A stretch of DNA of 64,000 nucleotides from Litomosoides sigmodontis (GCA_963070105.1 OY718806.1:2064865-2128864), one strand, 5' to 3'; positions 1 through 13,951 are shown, counted from the stretch's first letter. The notes: generated by a model from the letters alone, not told the origin. Translations and numbers: made by a program.

Positions 1-503
1 TATAATTTTGAAGCACCGGGAGGAGCACTCAAAATTTTGTGCTAAGCCCTAAAGCCTGAACCACAAACGAGTGGATTACCGGTCCTGTAAAGTCTCGTTT
101 GTGTGAACATTCAACAGTAGTATTACGTAACTGGGTGTAATCATGGAGTAAAGCTTCAGTCGTTCTGCGAGCTGTTTTGCATTATAGAAAATAAAATGCT
201 TTTTGTAGGACCGAACCATGTTTCTTTTACAATGATGAGGTTTGAAGAAGGTGTAGTGCCTATACTGATTTCTGTCGTAATGTTACATCAGTTTTATTTT
301 TGATGTAATGTTTTTTCAGAAGCAATTTGTTACGGTTTTTATCCTAGCATCGAACTCGAATCCATGCTGCTAATCAATTGCAAGGTTAATTGCTTAACTC
401 TGCTTAGTTGTGCATATGCATAGGCGGTTGTCACTGTGCATTTTTTCCAATATGTTTGTTAGAAAAAGTGAAGGCATTTTATAAAGGGAAGTTTCTTTTG
501 CAG
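1..503. other. Left flank, no gene resolved
   Basis: I see no exon that can be supported here. A T-rich acceptor-like site ends at position 503, directly before the first exon of the next gene. Another acceptor-like run (T6 then CAG) ends near 320, but what follows does not join in phase. The stretch could hold a 5' exon or promoter of the gene at 504-6357, or the 3' flank of something further left. Confidence 0.4.
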
Positions 504-3500
504 AAGTGCGGCTTGCTTTTGAAGGATGTTGGCTATGGGCATCATATGCGTTCCCAACATGGTTATCATATAAATTCAGGCTCTGGCGACGAATGCCAAT
601 CCTTTCTACTTTCTCCTCCTCATCGTGTTGTTTCTCCGCGTCTAGAAATACCTATTCTTTCGCCACCCTATCGGCGGCTGTCTACACCGATCGCTTCGCC
701 GATCGCATCGCCTAAGTTTGTTTCAGTTAATTAAGCACTGGCCATAATTTTTATTGAATGTGATATCTAATTTTTACGTGAAGTAGCTTGCTTTTACATG
801 GTGCTTAGATATCATTTTTTTCATTTTCCCTTCTATTTCAGAATAGAAATCCTATTGTTTCGTTAACAATTTTCAGGGAGGGCTTAGGTCGAAGTGGAAG
901 TATTATATCTCAGACTACCTCAACAAGGTACTCCGTGGAACAGAAAGACGATCTCAAGCTTTCACTGCGAGTATCCAGACATGAAGTGAGTTTTCCAATT
1001 GACCCTGCTGCAGTTTGTTGGATTTGGCGTCTCAGCCGAACAAAAATGTATTGTACTGAAACATTCACTTAGATGCGACGTGGTTCCCGGAAGGTTTTCT
1101 TTTCACTTAGAGAAAATGTTTGTTTCTGAACTGTACAGAAAGTCAATTTCATAGTATATATGTATATAACGTGTTATTGTTATATATCTATATAGCAGGT
1201 GTCAAGTGAAGCGAGTGGGCAAAATAATTCAACGTTTTCCAACGACACGAAAGGCGAAGTACGGACAAGCACCAAAGTTAATAAGCGATTAAATGGCAAG
1301 GCAAAAGATAAAAAGGCGAAGAAAAGGCGGCGAGATTCATCTGATGAGGATAATTTCTCTTTAGAACATTTCCGGCAGAAAAAGCTGTTGGCTAAAAAAG
1401 GTATTTTGTAATTTAATGCGACGGAGTGGATGTAACTTCATTTCTAATCTATAGTTTTAGTACAAGAAAGTTTTACACAGTCGAGAATTCTCGACGTCTC
1501 TTTTGAAGGGCTCTGAGTTCATATGAATTCACTGCCTTTGCATTTATTTTTAACGTTTTTGAAATCTCCATCACTAATTTAAAAACAGGTGAGGAGAGTT
1601 AGTGGGATAAAAAGACCTAATAGAGCTGTGGTTTCAGAGCAGAGTGCTGGGGAAGCAAATAAGTCAACATCGAACAATGTTCTTAGCGAAAATGATAATG
1701 CGGGTGATAGTCATATTTGCAATAGTGATGCAACAACTTCGCAAAACGCAAAGGCTTCCATTGAGATCAATGAAGTTCCAGCTGAAGCAGCTTCTGCTTC
1801 TGTCTTGTTATCCACGGATGAAAAAGTACAGTCGACAACTGCACTGAAATCGATCGAAGATTCAGAAAGTCTACAGAAAGAAAACGAAGAAATATATGAT
1901 TTGAAAGAGCAAACAGAAGCAGTGGCAAATTGCCTCAAACAGTTGGATAAAGGAGATTTAGATGCAGATGTGTCTAAGGATGTAACAACATTCCCAACTG
2001 TCGAGTGAGTCGTTTTCAGTCTTAGATGTAACTCAAATGGGAAGAAGTATGCTTAATGGTTATGTCGTTCTGTTTACAACGTTTAACAAGACCTTTTCAG
2101 AACCATTAATAAGGAAAAAGATATTTTGTTAATGTGACTTGAGAAAAGGTTTTACATTTCAGGACTTTTCATCCACTCGTCATTTAGATGTGATGTTCGA
2201 GTACCGTTCATTTTTTGCATTTCACTTTCACTGTCTTGAGTAATTTATTTTTAGATCGGAAAAACGCGAAACACAACAAGATTGGACACCGGATGTGATG
2301 TTGTCGTTGAAAGAAGATTCGGTTAATGAGAGTCATTTGTGTGAAAAGTCCAATCCACATCCAGACTCACATCGATTTTATGTACCATCACCGCCCCAAC
2401 TATCTCCAGTAGTAGAGAAAGAGGGCTGCATGATAGACTCCATGACAGCACCTACTGCCTCTCCACAAGAAGACATTTATCATGGTCCTCATGTGGAGGA
2501 AAATCGATTGTTACGAATTCGTGAGAGAATTATTCCTAATGGATATCGAGGAATGGGTGATGTATCGCAGCCTTTAACCTCATATCCAAACGAAGATCAG
2601 GATTTAAATCGTTACAATGCTGTTCATCATCGTTGTGCGATTTCAGAGCAAGATGAGAAAAATGCTAGTGCAAGTCACGGCTATATTGAAACTCGGTACC
2701 CCATTCAGGAAAGAATTGTTGCTACCGGACCGTATGTTTTTCTTTAGTTACATATTCTCGAAGTGTGACCTGCCATGATTTCCGAAAACCTAATGCATAA
2801 GCACCATCTTTATTATTCCGTTATAATACGGTTGGCATATACGTAGAGCCATTGTTATTGGTTAGAACCTTAACACAGTTGGTTTTGCTTATAGATGTTT
2901 TTATGGCTATCCACGAGGAGAGATATCAGAAAATGGACGAAGTCGACGTTTATCACGTAACGAAGAAGATTATGTAGGAAGTGAATTTGGTCACAAAACG
3001 CATCCTTCAATGAAGCAAGAAAAATGTGTGCCTCATCAGCAGCCTCGACTTGTTTCGGCAAGTTTATTTTTGAAGTCTTTCTAGCGCGAATACCCTGTAA
3101 GTTGTGCTTTACGAGAATTGAGTAGTGAAAATCTTGTATAGTGGTTTTGTTCGAAAACCATTCTAATCTTTACTGCAATTTTTACATAGGGCGGGTTGAT
3201 ACTATTCTCTCGAGATTAATGAAAAAAAAAATGATAGAAGCAGATCTTGATTGTGATGCAGCAAATCTCTCCTTTTCAGGTTGCTTTCGTACCACAAAAA
3301 AGGAACAGTCGGACATGTTCATCACCACCAATAGAAAGATTTTGTGCTGAGTATGTTTACCCAATTTTGGGATAAAATCATACACAAGAATCAAGATTGC
3401 TATTGTTCCGCGATATTCAATATTTCAGTAGTATGTCATATCGGGATGTCTACATCGATCCGGAACAGAAACTCTATTACCCAAATGCAAGACTACTAAC

Positions 3501-6357
3501 AGTGCCAATCAATGGTAAAACAACTGTAGGTTATCCACCGCAAGCAAGATCGCCGCCTCCCAGTGTTTCTTTGGCGGAGCGAAATCATCGGTTTGTTTCG
3601 AGAATTGCATCATTTTAACCTATTTTATTCTGAAATTTCTTGCTTTCTAACATTCCTGGAACATTTTGATATCAGCATGTGGTTTTTGCAGGGTGCATGA
3701 TTTGCCGGATGATGTGGAACGATTGCCTCAGCTGACAGGTTTTCACAGCAATGTGATAGGGGAGATGCACAGAGAAATGCGCAATCAGGTACAGCTAGCG
3801 ACTGTTGGCCAAGGTAAACTTATCCTTTCAGTGGGTTTTTTTATCAGGATATGTTAACATTGTTAAGCAAGTGTGTTTATATGTTGACACTTCCTTTCTG
3901 TTAATGATATAATGCATGGTTATTTGCTTGCAGAGTTACCGCAACATTTCGATCAGATCAGCGGTAACTTAAGGTCTGAACGTAACCGGCTATCGTCAGG
4001 AAGAAATTCAGGGATAAAAATTACTAAGGAAGCAGTGTCCGAACATCCTTATGATTGTAGTGCAGCGGCACCGATGAACCTTCATGGAACTCGGTATTTT
4101 TTTTGGGAGGAGAAGGGGGGAGGGTGAGAGGTTGATGACGATAAACTGGGGTATTGCTGTCGTCTTATGTCGTTAATCACGATGATAATGTAAGTAGTGA
4201 GCATAAAGTTGTGTACATGTGCTGTCTTTTTTATGGTTTTGAGTAGTCCTGGAAGGATGAACTGTTTGTGTTAATTATTCATGTTCAAACGCGAAGCTGT
4301 GGTTTTTTTCAGGAGTTCGAATTATGCACCACACATGATACGGAAGAAAGGATCCGTGTCGCGGGTCTTTCGTGCAGTTCGTCCTCACACGGATACAACG
4401 CAACAGGCTGCTACTTCACAAATAACACCACATGAAGTGTGCGTACCAATTCATGGGAAAACCATTATACGCCCGGAATATCGTTATGTGTACATACCCT
4501 CGAAGTCATCCCATTCCTCTGATCTCGATCATATATATAATGTTAGTTTGCTTACTTTACACTCAATCCATTCAGTCAAGAAATCGCTTATAAAACTGTG
4601 TCGAATTTACAGTTTCATGTGCCTCCTTCAAAAGTGAAGGAAATCCCCACAGCTAAAGTTTGTGTTTTTTTCAATTCACCCTTTAAATTCACTTCTAATG
4701 AATTGGGGAATTGGTTTATTAAAGAGGCAAAGAAAAGATCGTGAAAGAGAAAGGAATGAATTCGGCTGTTCGGAAGTGCGACATGCAGAACATCAATCAC
4801 GGATCGAACCAACAATAAGGCATGTAGCCATACAAAAAGTGCAACCAACGGTTTCGAGCAGAGTTCGCCCTTTAACTACAACAAATGGTATGTGCTTTCG
4901 TGCTATGTAAAAATCAACTCTAATTTTCTGATAAAATAGCAAGTGCCACTTGTGGGATGAAAAGTTATTTTAAAAATTTGCTAATGAAAATGATTTCATT
5001 ATTTTATAGAGGGCGTGCGAACCGTAAAGGTACCAATCCATCGACGATTTAGTCATCATCATTCTTCGTCTATAACTGAAAAAACTGTAGTGTTTCATCC
5101 GGAATTGAGAAATGAAAGAAACAGTCATCCTGCGACTTCCATCGGAGATGTAGTACGTATTAATTCCAAGGAACGGATATATCCAGGTGTGTGTGTGAAA
5201 TTTGGCTGAATATTGGTTGATCAGTAATTACATCGTTATCAAACCAGCAGCAATATGATGGTAATACTGTATGTATTTCTTAGAGTTCAGGAAAATTGAC
5301 GTAATATCGTACGCTTTTCAGCTTGCGGTTTGCAATCCTACGCTGCTGCGGGTAATGTCCAACGGGGAGCGAGCGTTACAAGCAGAAGTAAGCAGCGTTC
5401 AAATTGCACTTCATATCAGATTCAACAGAACACTGCTTCCCGGCAAGCAATACGCAAGACAAAAGTAGCACCACCGGCGGATGATATGGAGAGTCGCTTT
5501 GGAGGTTGGTATTTTCAGATTTAAATGGGGATGAGGTACAATTAATTGCACTGCTTTTCACCGCTATAAGATAACAAAGAAAGCTTATTTAAATTGAATG
5601 CATTGCATCGGTTATAAAAACCTTTCTAGCTAATGATTTTGTAAATGTAATAACCGTTTTTTTTTAATTCTCAAACTAATAAGTGGGTAGAGTTGGAACG
5701 GGTTTTATAGTTAGTACTGCATACATCGTTGTTTCTGACGTATGGTTGCGTTACAAATCAGCAACCACTGCAGTAAATCAGAATTTATTGTGATAAAAAA
5801 CTGAGCTAATGCTATTTTCAAACATTTCTTGCTCCCTGTTATGCTTCGTTTTTTCACTGCTTTTCAATTGCTAGGTAATGTGTTTTTAGGAATTTGCTTG
5901 CTGATGCGACATGGCTTTCTCAAATCACCGAAAGACTTTTACTGTCTGTCAAAGTAATGTAATTTGTGTAAAACGATTTTCGCATACATAATACCTCAGA
6001 TTGTGGTTACAGTTTTGCCACAAAATTCCAACCGATTACATTGGTTTACATTTAATGAATAATGAGATTCTAAGAAATTCGTCATTTATGTCAGTGGAGA
6101 ATCGCCCAAATATACCACGTAGTATCGCTGTTCAAACAACACAGCTGTGTGATGCCTGTTTTACTGGCATTCGTAGTGGTATTCGACATACAGTTACTGT
6201 TGTTCCAGTACCGGTACTAGCAAAATGCTCAAATTCGACCTATTACAATGACAATTATAAATCATCTATATTTAGAGCCGTTTCATCCTCGTCAACTATT
6301 CCCCCAGTATTACGGTATCATCTTTGGCTTGGGAATCATACATTTTCTGTTTTCTGA
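504..6357 (+). CDS. Unrecognised 16-exon gene for a large low-complexity, basic, probably nuclear protein
   Basis: I do not recognise a family. Sixteen exons join with consistent phase: 504-715, 877-985, 1199-1400, about 1599-2004, 2255-2731, 2895-3051, 3280-3350, 3429-3590, 3692-3813, 3934-4093, 4313-4541, 4613-4657, 4725-4887, 5010-5186, 5322-5504 and 6095-6357. Together they encode about 1,045 residues ending at a TGA. Exon 1 is Ser/Pro-rich. Exon 3 has a strong nuclear-localisation-like cluster, KAKDKKAKKRRR, followed by the acidic DSSDEDN. Most of the rest is Ser, Gln, Asn, Arg and His rich with scattered Tyr and Pro, no transmembrane segment and no clear globular domain. A CxxC pair (CDAC) lies in the last exon. 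The start is unsure: Met at 546 is in frame, but two out-of-frame ATGs precede it, so the acceptor at 503 may be a trans-splice site or an internal one. Weak points are the 1400/1599 junction and the choice of 3051 as donor. A role in chromatin or RNA binding would be guesswork. Confidence 0.62.
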
Positions 6358-6800
6358 AGTAGTACCGTCGTGGGATAGTCTTGTTTGTTTTCACGGAAAG
6401 GATGAAGACTCTGTTTGGGGTAGTCATATTTATAGAATTTAATCCGTCCAGGAGCACTTGTTGAAAGGACGATACGTTCGTATTTGTATTTATGTAACAT
6501 GTCTGTAACATGTGTTGTATCTTTTGTTTATCTTCAGTTCTTAAGATTAGTATTGCAAAGTTTCAGTGGAGTGCAGCTATATCTTGTTTGTTTTTTCTCA
6601 CCAGTCTGATGAATGATTTACTATGTGATGATTGACTGAATGATATATTTAATACGGGTATGAGCAAGATGGGACTATATGCAACATTTGCATGTTTGTT
6701 TCAGTTTGTATCATAGTTAATATGTCCATTCATATTAAACATATCCTTTTTTAGTCATGTTAAAACTATTATTTTGATTTCTCAAGTCAAGAATCAAGTA

Positions 6801-6806
6801 TGTGTG

Positions 6807-6870
<64 letters not shown>
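6801..6870. repeat. TG dinucleotide microsatellite
   Basis: About 35 TG units, with two GAG-type interruptions near the left end. It lies about 440 bp downstream of the stop codon at 6357. The Val/Cys-rich reading frame through it is a translation artefact. Confidence 0.95.
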
Positions 6871-6871
<1 letters not shown>

Positions 6872-8874
6872 ATAAGATTTAACGTGATCTTTTCCGAAAT
6901 GAAGTCGTTTCAGTTTTACGAGGTTAAACTGATTTTTGTTCGCGATACATGTTCTTGTTTAATTGAGCCGTGGAACAATTTTTGCTAAGATGGAAACCTT
7001 AAATTTCATTATACGTCGAAATTCTTGGTCGATACGATTTCAACTATCGACTGTTCAGAATAATGATAGGGCACCGTCGTCGCTGGTGATTGCATTACTT
7101 TTGATCCAACCATGTAATCTCTTCTATGTGTATGCTATTTGTTGAGCGTAAGGGTAGGTATCTTCATCAGCCATCATTTGCAAATTTTAATACTATTTGT
7201 TCCTCATCATTCTAGATTTTATACCTTTTTTGCAAGTTTGAACTCGTTGAACGAGGTTCGATGGCTCGATGTTTTTTGTAGACCTGCTTCGTGCACGATT
7301 TAATTGTAGGTTGTACTGAACAGGGCGTTTAGATGGAGGAAAAGTAACGATCAAGAATTTTCGACAAAAATTGAAAGCATGTGTCTGGTGCTTTTCGGGA
7401 ATTTCCAAGTTTTTTTTTAAAGGACCTTCCCTTTTAATAATTTACGTAACCAGAAAGAGGCTTTGTTATAGTATTGTAAATGGGTAATCGATTTCTTTCA
7501 TTGTAGCATTGTTCTCAGAATTGTATAAATTATTGTTGATGATTTCTAATATTTCATTTATATAATTTGCGTTTTGTATTTGGTGATTAGGTTTTGCTCA
7601 TTGTATTTTGTCTCATTAATTTTGTCTATTCCACTACCATGAGGTGAAGTGATTATTGCATATGAAAACGTAACTATTGCAAATTTTGACTTAATGATCA
7701 AATTTTGCACTTTTCAGAAAGTTTTCTTTTATTGCATCACTTGTTAAGCGTACGTAAAAATTCATGTTTTTTTTTTCCAAAAATTTCTTTGCGTGGATAT
7801 TATTGTGATGTACTCGTTTTCATTTTATCTTCATGTTTTGCGTCCAATGAAACTTTCCTTCTTTCATTTTGGAAGGCAAGAGATGAAGTGCTGAGCTTGC
7901 ACATATGGTTGTTCTTTTAACACCACATGCTTCCTGATCAAATTTTCTAGTATCTAGTTATAGATTTCATTGTTGTACAGTGTGATATTTCAATTATTTG
8001 ATTATTCTGATTGCTTAGTTTCTGATATGTCTAATCAGGGAGTAAATTGAACGGAATAATTTTGTCAGCTATTGAAACACAAAATACGTTGCTGAAGAAG
8101 TGCGGTAACCGACACCAAGTTGCTTGAACTTGATGCATTACACCTGACATCATCATGCAATATTAAATTTTAGTATGGCAAAACATTACTCTTGTTCCTG
8201 CATTTATCTACCGAAAACTATTCGATGAAACAATGATTCAGCAATGTGTGAACAAAAATCTCTTGAATATAATAAGCCTCTAAAATTTTACATGTTCAGC
8301 AGCATATATTTTTGTTACAATACTGCTGTTGTACATAATGCATGAAGATTCTGAAATTTTGGATATGATCATAGCGATCGTCTTGTTTCGTGAGCGAGCC
8401 TTGCGAAATTCCAATTTTAGAAGCATTCTGTAATATCCGACGGTAGCCTCAATCTGTTATCGCAATGCACATCGTGTTCCACCATTCAACAACGGTCTGA
8501 TTATGCTAATTCAGGTGTCAAATAAGAAAGAAATTTTTAGCTGCGTGATAGTGTTAGATTCAATGATCTGATTCATGCTAGTTGTTAAATTCAACGATGT
8601 GTTCCAGGTCATCTATAATGAAGTTGGCAGAAGTGCTGAATTATTAGTCGATAAAAAGAAAATAGCATCCATCCATACAGGTAGCCCTTTAAATTAATAA
8701 TCTTAAAGGAAGGGCTTAAAGTGAGATACTCCGAGATTGCAGAAAAATAAATGTAGGCTTGTGGGCAACCTATAAAGCGCTAAGATAAGAAGTAATAACA
8801 GATGTGCTAATTATTTCATTTTGCTTTTAAATCATTCCTGTTAATTGATAAAATTTTTTGAATCACGCGCTTCA

Positions 8875-9107
8875 TCTCTCTCTCTCTCTCTCTCTCTGGT
8901 AATAGACTGGGAAATGGTGAAATGGCGCCGCTGTGTCGTTGAGCAGTGCACTTGCGATGCGAACGGCAAGTACTCTTCTTACCTTTTGACTTTAGGTTTT
9001 TTTTTTTTGTTCTCTTCGTTTCCTCTTCTCGGTTGCTTAGAAGATTGCGGGAATTACCTTCGCTGTCGCTCTCTCTCTCTCTCTCTCCCTTCCTCCCTCC
9101 CTCTCTC
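8875..9107. repeat. Two CT (pyrimidine) tracts flanking a GC-richer core
   Basis: CT runs at 8875-8897 and 9070-9107 flank about 170 bp that is richer in G and C than the surroundings. On the other strand these are GA repeats, common near nematode promoters. The location about 1 kb upstream of the first recognised receptor exon makes a promoter role possible but unproven. Confidence 0.55.
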
Positions 9108-9991
9108 TTTTTTTTGATTTCTTATTTTGATATTGAAATTTGTTTAAAATTCATAGGTTTTCCGCTTTGCTTTGGTTGTTAAGAAATTTTTACCTATGAG
9201 GAATGAAAAATCTGCTAGTGCGGGCATTCTTTTCTAAATTTTAGTATTTTAGTTCACTTCCAGGTACTCTCACTATTGACTGTTCATTTTTGTAACTATT
9301 TTCTTCCTAGTCAGAATACGAAATTTAGATTTTATCGAGGAAAAAAGAACAGTTTTTTTTTGTTTGTTTGTTTAGCTTCATTTCTTGCTATTTTTCATGA
9401 TCTTACAGGGTAAATATTAAAGATTGAACAATTTTATAGTTTGATTAACATCAATTGCGGTTTGTTGGTTTGTTTTAGGAGATCATGGTATCAGTCTAAT
9501 AATAGTTCTTATCTTGCGTTCTATAGCGTTACCTTGTGGTATGAATGTTTTTTTAATGTGCACATGCAATTGGAATGTTGGGTTGTAATGATTAAAAGTA
9601 ATTGTTAGGTTTTTAACAATTTTGCTAAATTTGTCTTAAACGATGAAACTTCGAAAAGTAAATTTTTAGATGAAATTGGGTAAATTATACCAGTTCAAAA
9701 TGATTGAATTATTCACTGCTATTTCATTACTTGAAATTTTCTATCTGCCTGTGAATGGAAACTTGCATGAATACGGTTGGTTGCATTGAACTGAGATGGA
9801 TAGTAGCTATAGAATTTAGAAATTAAAACGCTGAAAAAATGCAATTGTAAATTTTATTAGCTAAGGAAGAAAGTTTTTTTCATGACTTACATATATGTAC
9901 GCATCTGTAGTAGTATGTTATACTAATAATACAAACATATGCAATACGAAGGCATTAAGGGTTTCATTTTTTTCTGATTTTCATTTTTAAG

Positions 9992-12900
9992 GCTATAAGC
10001 AAGATCCCGATTCAGCTGAGCGGTATGATGCAGATGGTGATCTATCGGTTCCAACAGATGCTCAAGGACTACCGTATCAATTTAATTCAAGCAAGGTTGA
10101 ATCAGAAGCTGATCGGATGAGAAAAAATGTATGCTTATATATCAAATTCAAAAGACAGACCTACTAATTTACCTTTTCAGGTCTATAGTCGCATTTTTTT
10201 TTTGCTTTTTAGCTCTTCTTAGTGCTAAGTCGTGAATAAGCTGTATGATTCAGGCTTACTTTAATTTGAGTAGATTTAACATAATTTTGTAAAATTTCAG
10301 ACACCAGCGAAATATGAAGATGAGCGAAGTTTTTGTTACTGTAATTATGCTCCAGAATTCTGTGGCGGATTTACAAATTTCACGTGCATCAAACATCTGG
10401 AAGCTTCCTGCTTCCATTTTACTGAAGAAGTATGTTCCATACCAAATGAGCTGTAATTTCTAGTCTGTTTTTTTGTAATTTTGCCAATTCATTCATAAAA
10501 CTGAAGTCATGCTATTTTAACATTTTGATTTTCAGATATATGATAAGGCATTGAAGCAAGTAAAAACGGTGCATTTATTCGGTTGTGCCCCACTAACACG
10601 TGGCTCAGGCGGTTCCTATTTTACAGTAAGATAATTACAGAATAAAAATTTATTTTTACGGGAGGCTTAAAAATGAGACTTATAGTATGTCAGTTACCAG
10701 ATAGTGTCTGAAATTAGAAAGAGAAGTAGTAATCCTCACTTCTAATTTCATGTCGTTCAGACAGGTGAAGTATTGAGTAAAGGAAATTTGAGCATGTATG
10801 ACTTCAGTTATATCACTTGTGAATTATTTGATAATTTGTTTATGTCACTTTCAAATAAATGTTTCAGTGTAAAGCCCATTTAGTTGCACATGCTCGACCA
10901 AAAAGTATTGCGTGCTGCCAGGAGGGAAATTATTGCAATCGTAATTTATCTGTTCCAACTTATATAAATGTTTCACCTGAAGGTATTTGTTAGTTTATAA
11001 AAAACATCTTCGTCGCACAGCTGGATTTTGCTTCCAGTGAAGTAGAAATGAATTAGTTTATCAAAATAGTAATTAATAGGAATGAATAAACACTTATGCC
11101 ATCGTCATTTGAGTCAGGTAAAAAGATGTTTGTAATTGTTCTTTTTCAGATTCTATTTGCTACATTTGTGTAAAATGCCGAGTATTACCCACTTTTCAGG
11201 AATTATTGTTGATGGTAACGCATCTTACATGACAGCCGCTGTTATTATATATGCTGCACTTCTTTCAATATTCTGTGGAATTTCATTGCTTCTTTTTTGG
11301 CAACGGAATCTCGTAGGTGAGATTTCATGTGAGCTAGTATCGATTAATTGATGAATTCTAATCAAGATCTGTTTTTTATTAAATCTTTTTTCATCGAAAA
11401 TGTAAAATCAGTAATTTTAACTCATTGATTAATTTTTATGTTGCGTAGAAATGTGTCTCAATTCATTAGTTGTTAAGATGTTTAATAAGTTTTGCAGCTG
11501 CAAAACTGAAGCCATCACTTCAAAAATCAATGTCTCAAGCAATGGATGCATGTGAAATTGAAAAAGCTCCTATGCTGTGTGATATCAGGTATTAATGTCA
11601 TAGTTTCGTTTGGTTCCGGTTATCGATAGTTATCGATAATTGCATATTTTTTTATGCAGCTAACAAAATGTTGCTTCAGTAGCGGTTCAGGCTCAGGTTT
11701 TGCGAGCTTAAACCAACGTACGGTTGCACAGGATCTTCAATTTTTATCTATAGTTGGTAAAGGACGTTATGGTGAAGTTAAGAAGGCATGTTATCGTGGC
11801 GATCGAATTGTTGCTGTTAAGGTAAACTAGCTCTTCGATTTTTAATGTCTTTATTTTGTGAGTAATAGTATTTATGCAATCACGATGATTTTTGACATTG
11901 CTTTTTTTTCAGACATTTTATACTACCGAAGAAGATTCGTGGAAGAACGAAAAAGAAATCTATCAGACGCAAATGTTAAATCATGAAAACATATTGCGTA
12001 AGTGTTCCTCTAAGTATATCTGTAAATAAACAACACTGATTATAGCTTCTAAGAGTACTGTTGTTTGTAGAATTTGTTGCTGCGGATATTGGAAGCGAGG
12101 ATTCGATTACTCGAATGCTTCTAATTACGGATTTCCATGCTTACGGCTCTCTTTTTGAATATTTGCAACGTGGAGAAACTCTCTCTGTGAGCGAAGCTCT
12201 ACATTTAGCTTATAGGTAAGGCAAATTTTCAGAAGTACGAATTTTTTCAAAACTTATCGTTGGGAGCAAGAAGTAAAAAGTACAAAAATAGAACTTGAAA
12301 TTAACAAATTTATGAAAAGGTAAATCTCGGAAAGTTTGATTGCAAGAAGTAGGTTTATATGAAATGATATTGAAAAATCTCTTACCCAGTGCTTTGAGTT
12401 TCAGTGCAGTTTGTGGTTTGGAGCATCTTCATAGCGCTTTACATGGGACGGGTACACCGCAGAAACCGTCGATTGCGCATCGTGATGTGAAATCAAAAAA
12501 TATTATCGTTAAAAGACCCTATGTTTGTTGCATAGCTGATTTTGGATTAGCATTAACGTAAGTATATTCAGTTGTTTTATTGAGAAACACTGAAATTAAG
12601 TATTAATGAGCCTTTTTCAAGAAAAAAACTCTCAAAATATTATATTTTAAGTGAGGATATGGTGAAAACTAGAACAGACATAAATATACAAGTGGGCACC
12701 AAACGATATATGGCACCGGAATTGCTTGATAAATCCTTAAATATTAAAAATTTTCATCATTTTAAAATGGCCGATATTTATTCATTCGCACTAGTCATTT
12801 GGGAAATCTTACTACGAATTGAGGTCAGTTTAAGCTGGAATTTTCCTCCTCGATTTTGATCCTTTTTTGCTGTCTTTTTTAAACTAATGTTTCATTTACG

Positions 12901-13951
12901 TAATTATGAAAGATGATGAAGAAACACTTATTTGAATCACTCATTTTGTGGTTTGCTGTTTGGGGCATTCCTTTTGTTTTAGTACTTAATGAAAGTTAGG
13001 TTAAGGATCTTTTCCACTAAATCTTCTGGAGACGATCTTGTGAACTTTTGGTAGATTGTTTAGAGATAACTGTTTGATTGTCATCCTGATGTGATCAATA
13101 AAAACAGAAAGACGTTTTTTCAGGAAGATAATTGTCTGTCAAGAGCTTCGGAAAGTGACAGTGGTATTGGAAGTAGTGCTAGTGCGAGTGGGACGGCAAA
13201 ACTTACGCCTGGATCTATTGCCAGTTCTGATGTTTCTAGACGTATCACCAATGCCTCGGGCATTGTAGTGAATCATCAATGTATTTCCAATAATTCAATG
13301 GTTAATTTAACACCTATGCTTTTTCTATTACAGTTCTTTGTTTGCAATAAGGAAATTGTTGGTGTGCATACATTTAAATACCTCATATACACAAGTCATT
13401 TGTAGTCATTAAAAGCGCGTCCTCCGATGCAACCATTTGATGGTATGGTCGATCCGGATCCATCATTTGAGCAAATGCGAAGGCTTGTTTGTTTCGAGGG
13501 CAAGAGACCGTTGTTGGAGGATGCATGGATTAGAGATGTAATTTCTATTTCTAACAGTCTAATTTCTTGACCTCTTGATAATTTAACATTAATTTGAATT
13601 TACGAATTTTTTGCTTTAAATTTCAGCCATGCTTGAAACAAATCTGTGAGCTGGTAAATGAATGTTGGAGTGCAAAGATCGACTGTCGACATACTGCACT
13701 ACGTGTCAAAAGAAAAATTAAAGATACAATTTTGGTATGAAATTCTCTATATTCTTATTTTTTCAAAAACTTTCGAAGTTTTGTTCAGGCATCCAGATAG
13801 CGTTGAACGTTTATTATCAGCTTGTTTTTCATTGTTAAAAATAATTCGTGCGAACGTCTAATTTGATTTTCAGAAGCATAATGGTTTGGGTGGTGCACAA
13901 ACTTCTGGATGCAACAAACAAGATTCTTTGACGAAGGCTTCGTCAGTTTAG
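9992..13951 (+). CDS. TGF-beta/BMP type I receptor serine/threonine kinase (SMA-6/DAF-1 family), first exon missing
   Basis: Transmembrane receptor that, once phosphorylated by a type II receptor, phosphorylates R-Smads. Fifteen exons join in phase: 9992-10128, 10301-10429, 10536-10625, 10868-10982, 11200-11316, 11498-11588, 11680-11821, 11913-11997, 12071-12215, 12405-12557, 12652-12823, 13124 to about 13264, 13406-13537, 13627-13734 and 13874-13951 (stop TAG). In order they give a Cys-rich ectodomain ending [11 protein letters not shown], one membrane helix (exon 11200), a GS box with SSGSGSG (11680), the glycine loop GKGRYGEV, catalytic [11 protein letters not shown], activation-segment GTKRYMAPE, and the C-lobe motif NECWSAK. 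The L45 loop reads [11 protein letters not shown]; the ADI start resembles BMP-class receptors, which favours SMA-6 over DAF-1, but only as inference. Exon 13124 adds about 47-60 Ser-rich residues between kinase subdomains IX and X. The signal-peptide exon lies upstream and was not located. Confidence 0.9.

Larger units (their letters stand above)
6358..9991. other. Intergenic stretch of about 3.6 kb before the receptor gene
   Basis: No gene is supported. It holds the TG microsatellite at 6801-6870 and two CT-rich tracts (8875-8897 and 9070-9107). Between those tracts is a locally GC-richer patch (8915-8970) that could be promoter or 5' UTR of the receptor gene. The missing signal-peptide exon of that gene should lie somewhere here, but I could not identify it with confidence. 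Confidence 0.5.

Noticed and set aside
6001..6094. Left part of the terminal open frame of the first gene as coding
   Set aside because: Phase requires the exon to begin at 6095 after a TTTATGTCAG acceptor. Starting at 6000 gives the wrong phase and an early stop.
6800..6988. Cys/Val repeat frame
   Set aside because: Translation of the TG microsatellite, downstream of a stop codon.
13790..13861. Extra receptor exon after 13734
   Set aside because: In the required phase it hits a stop after three codons, whereas the exon at 13874 keeps phase and ends cleanly.
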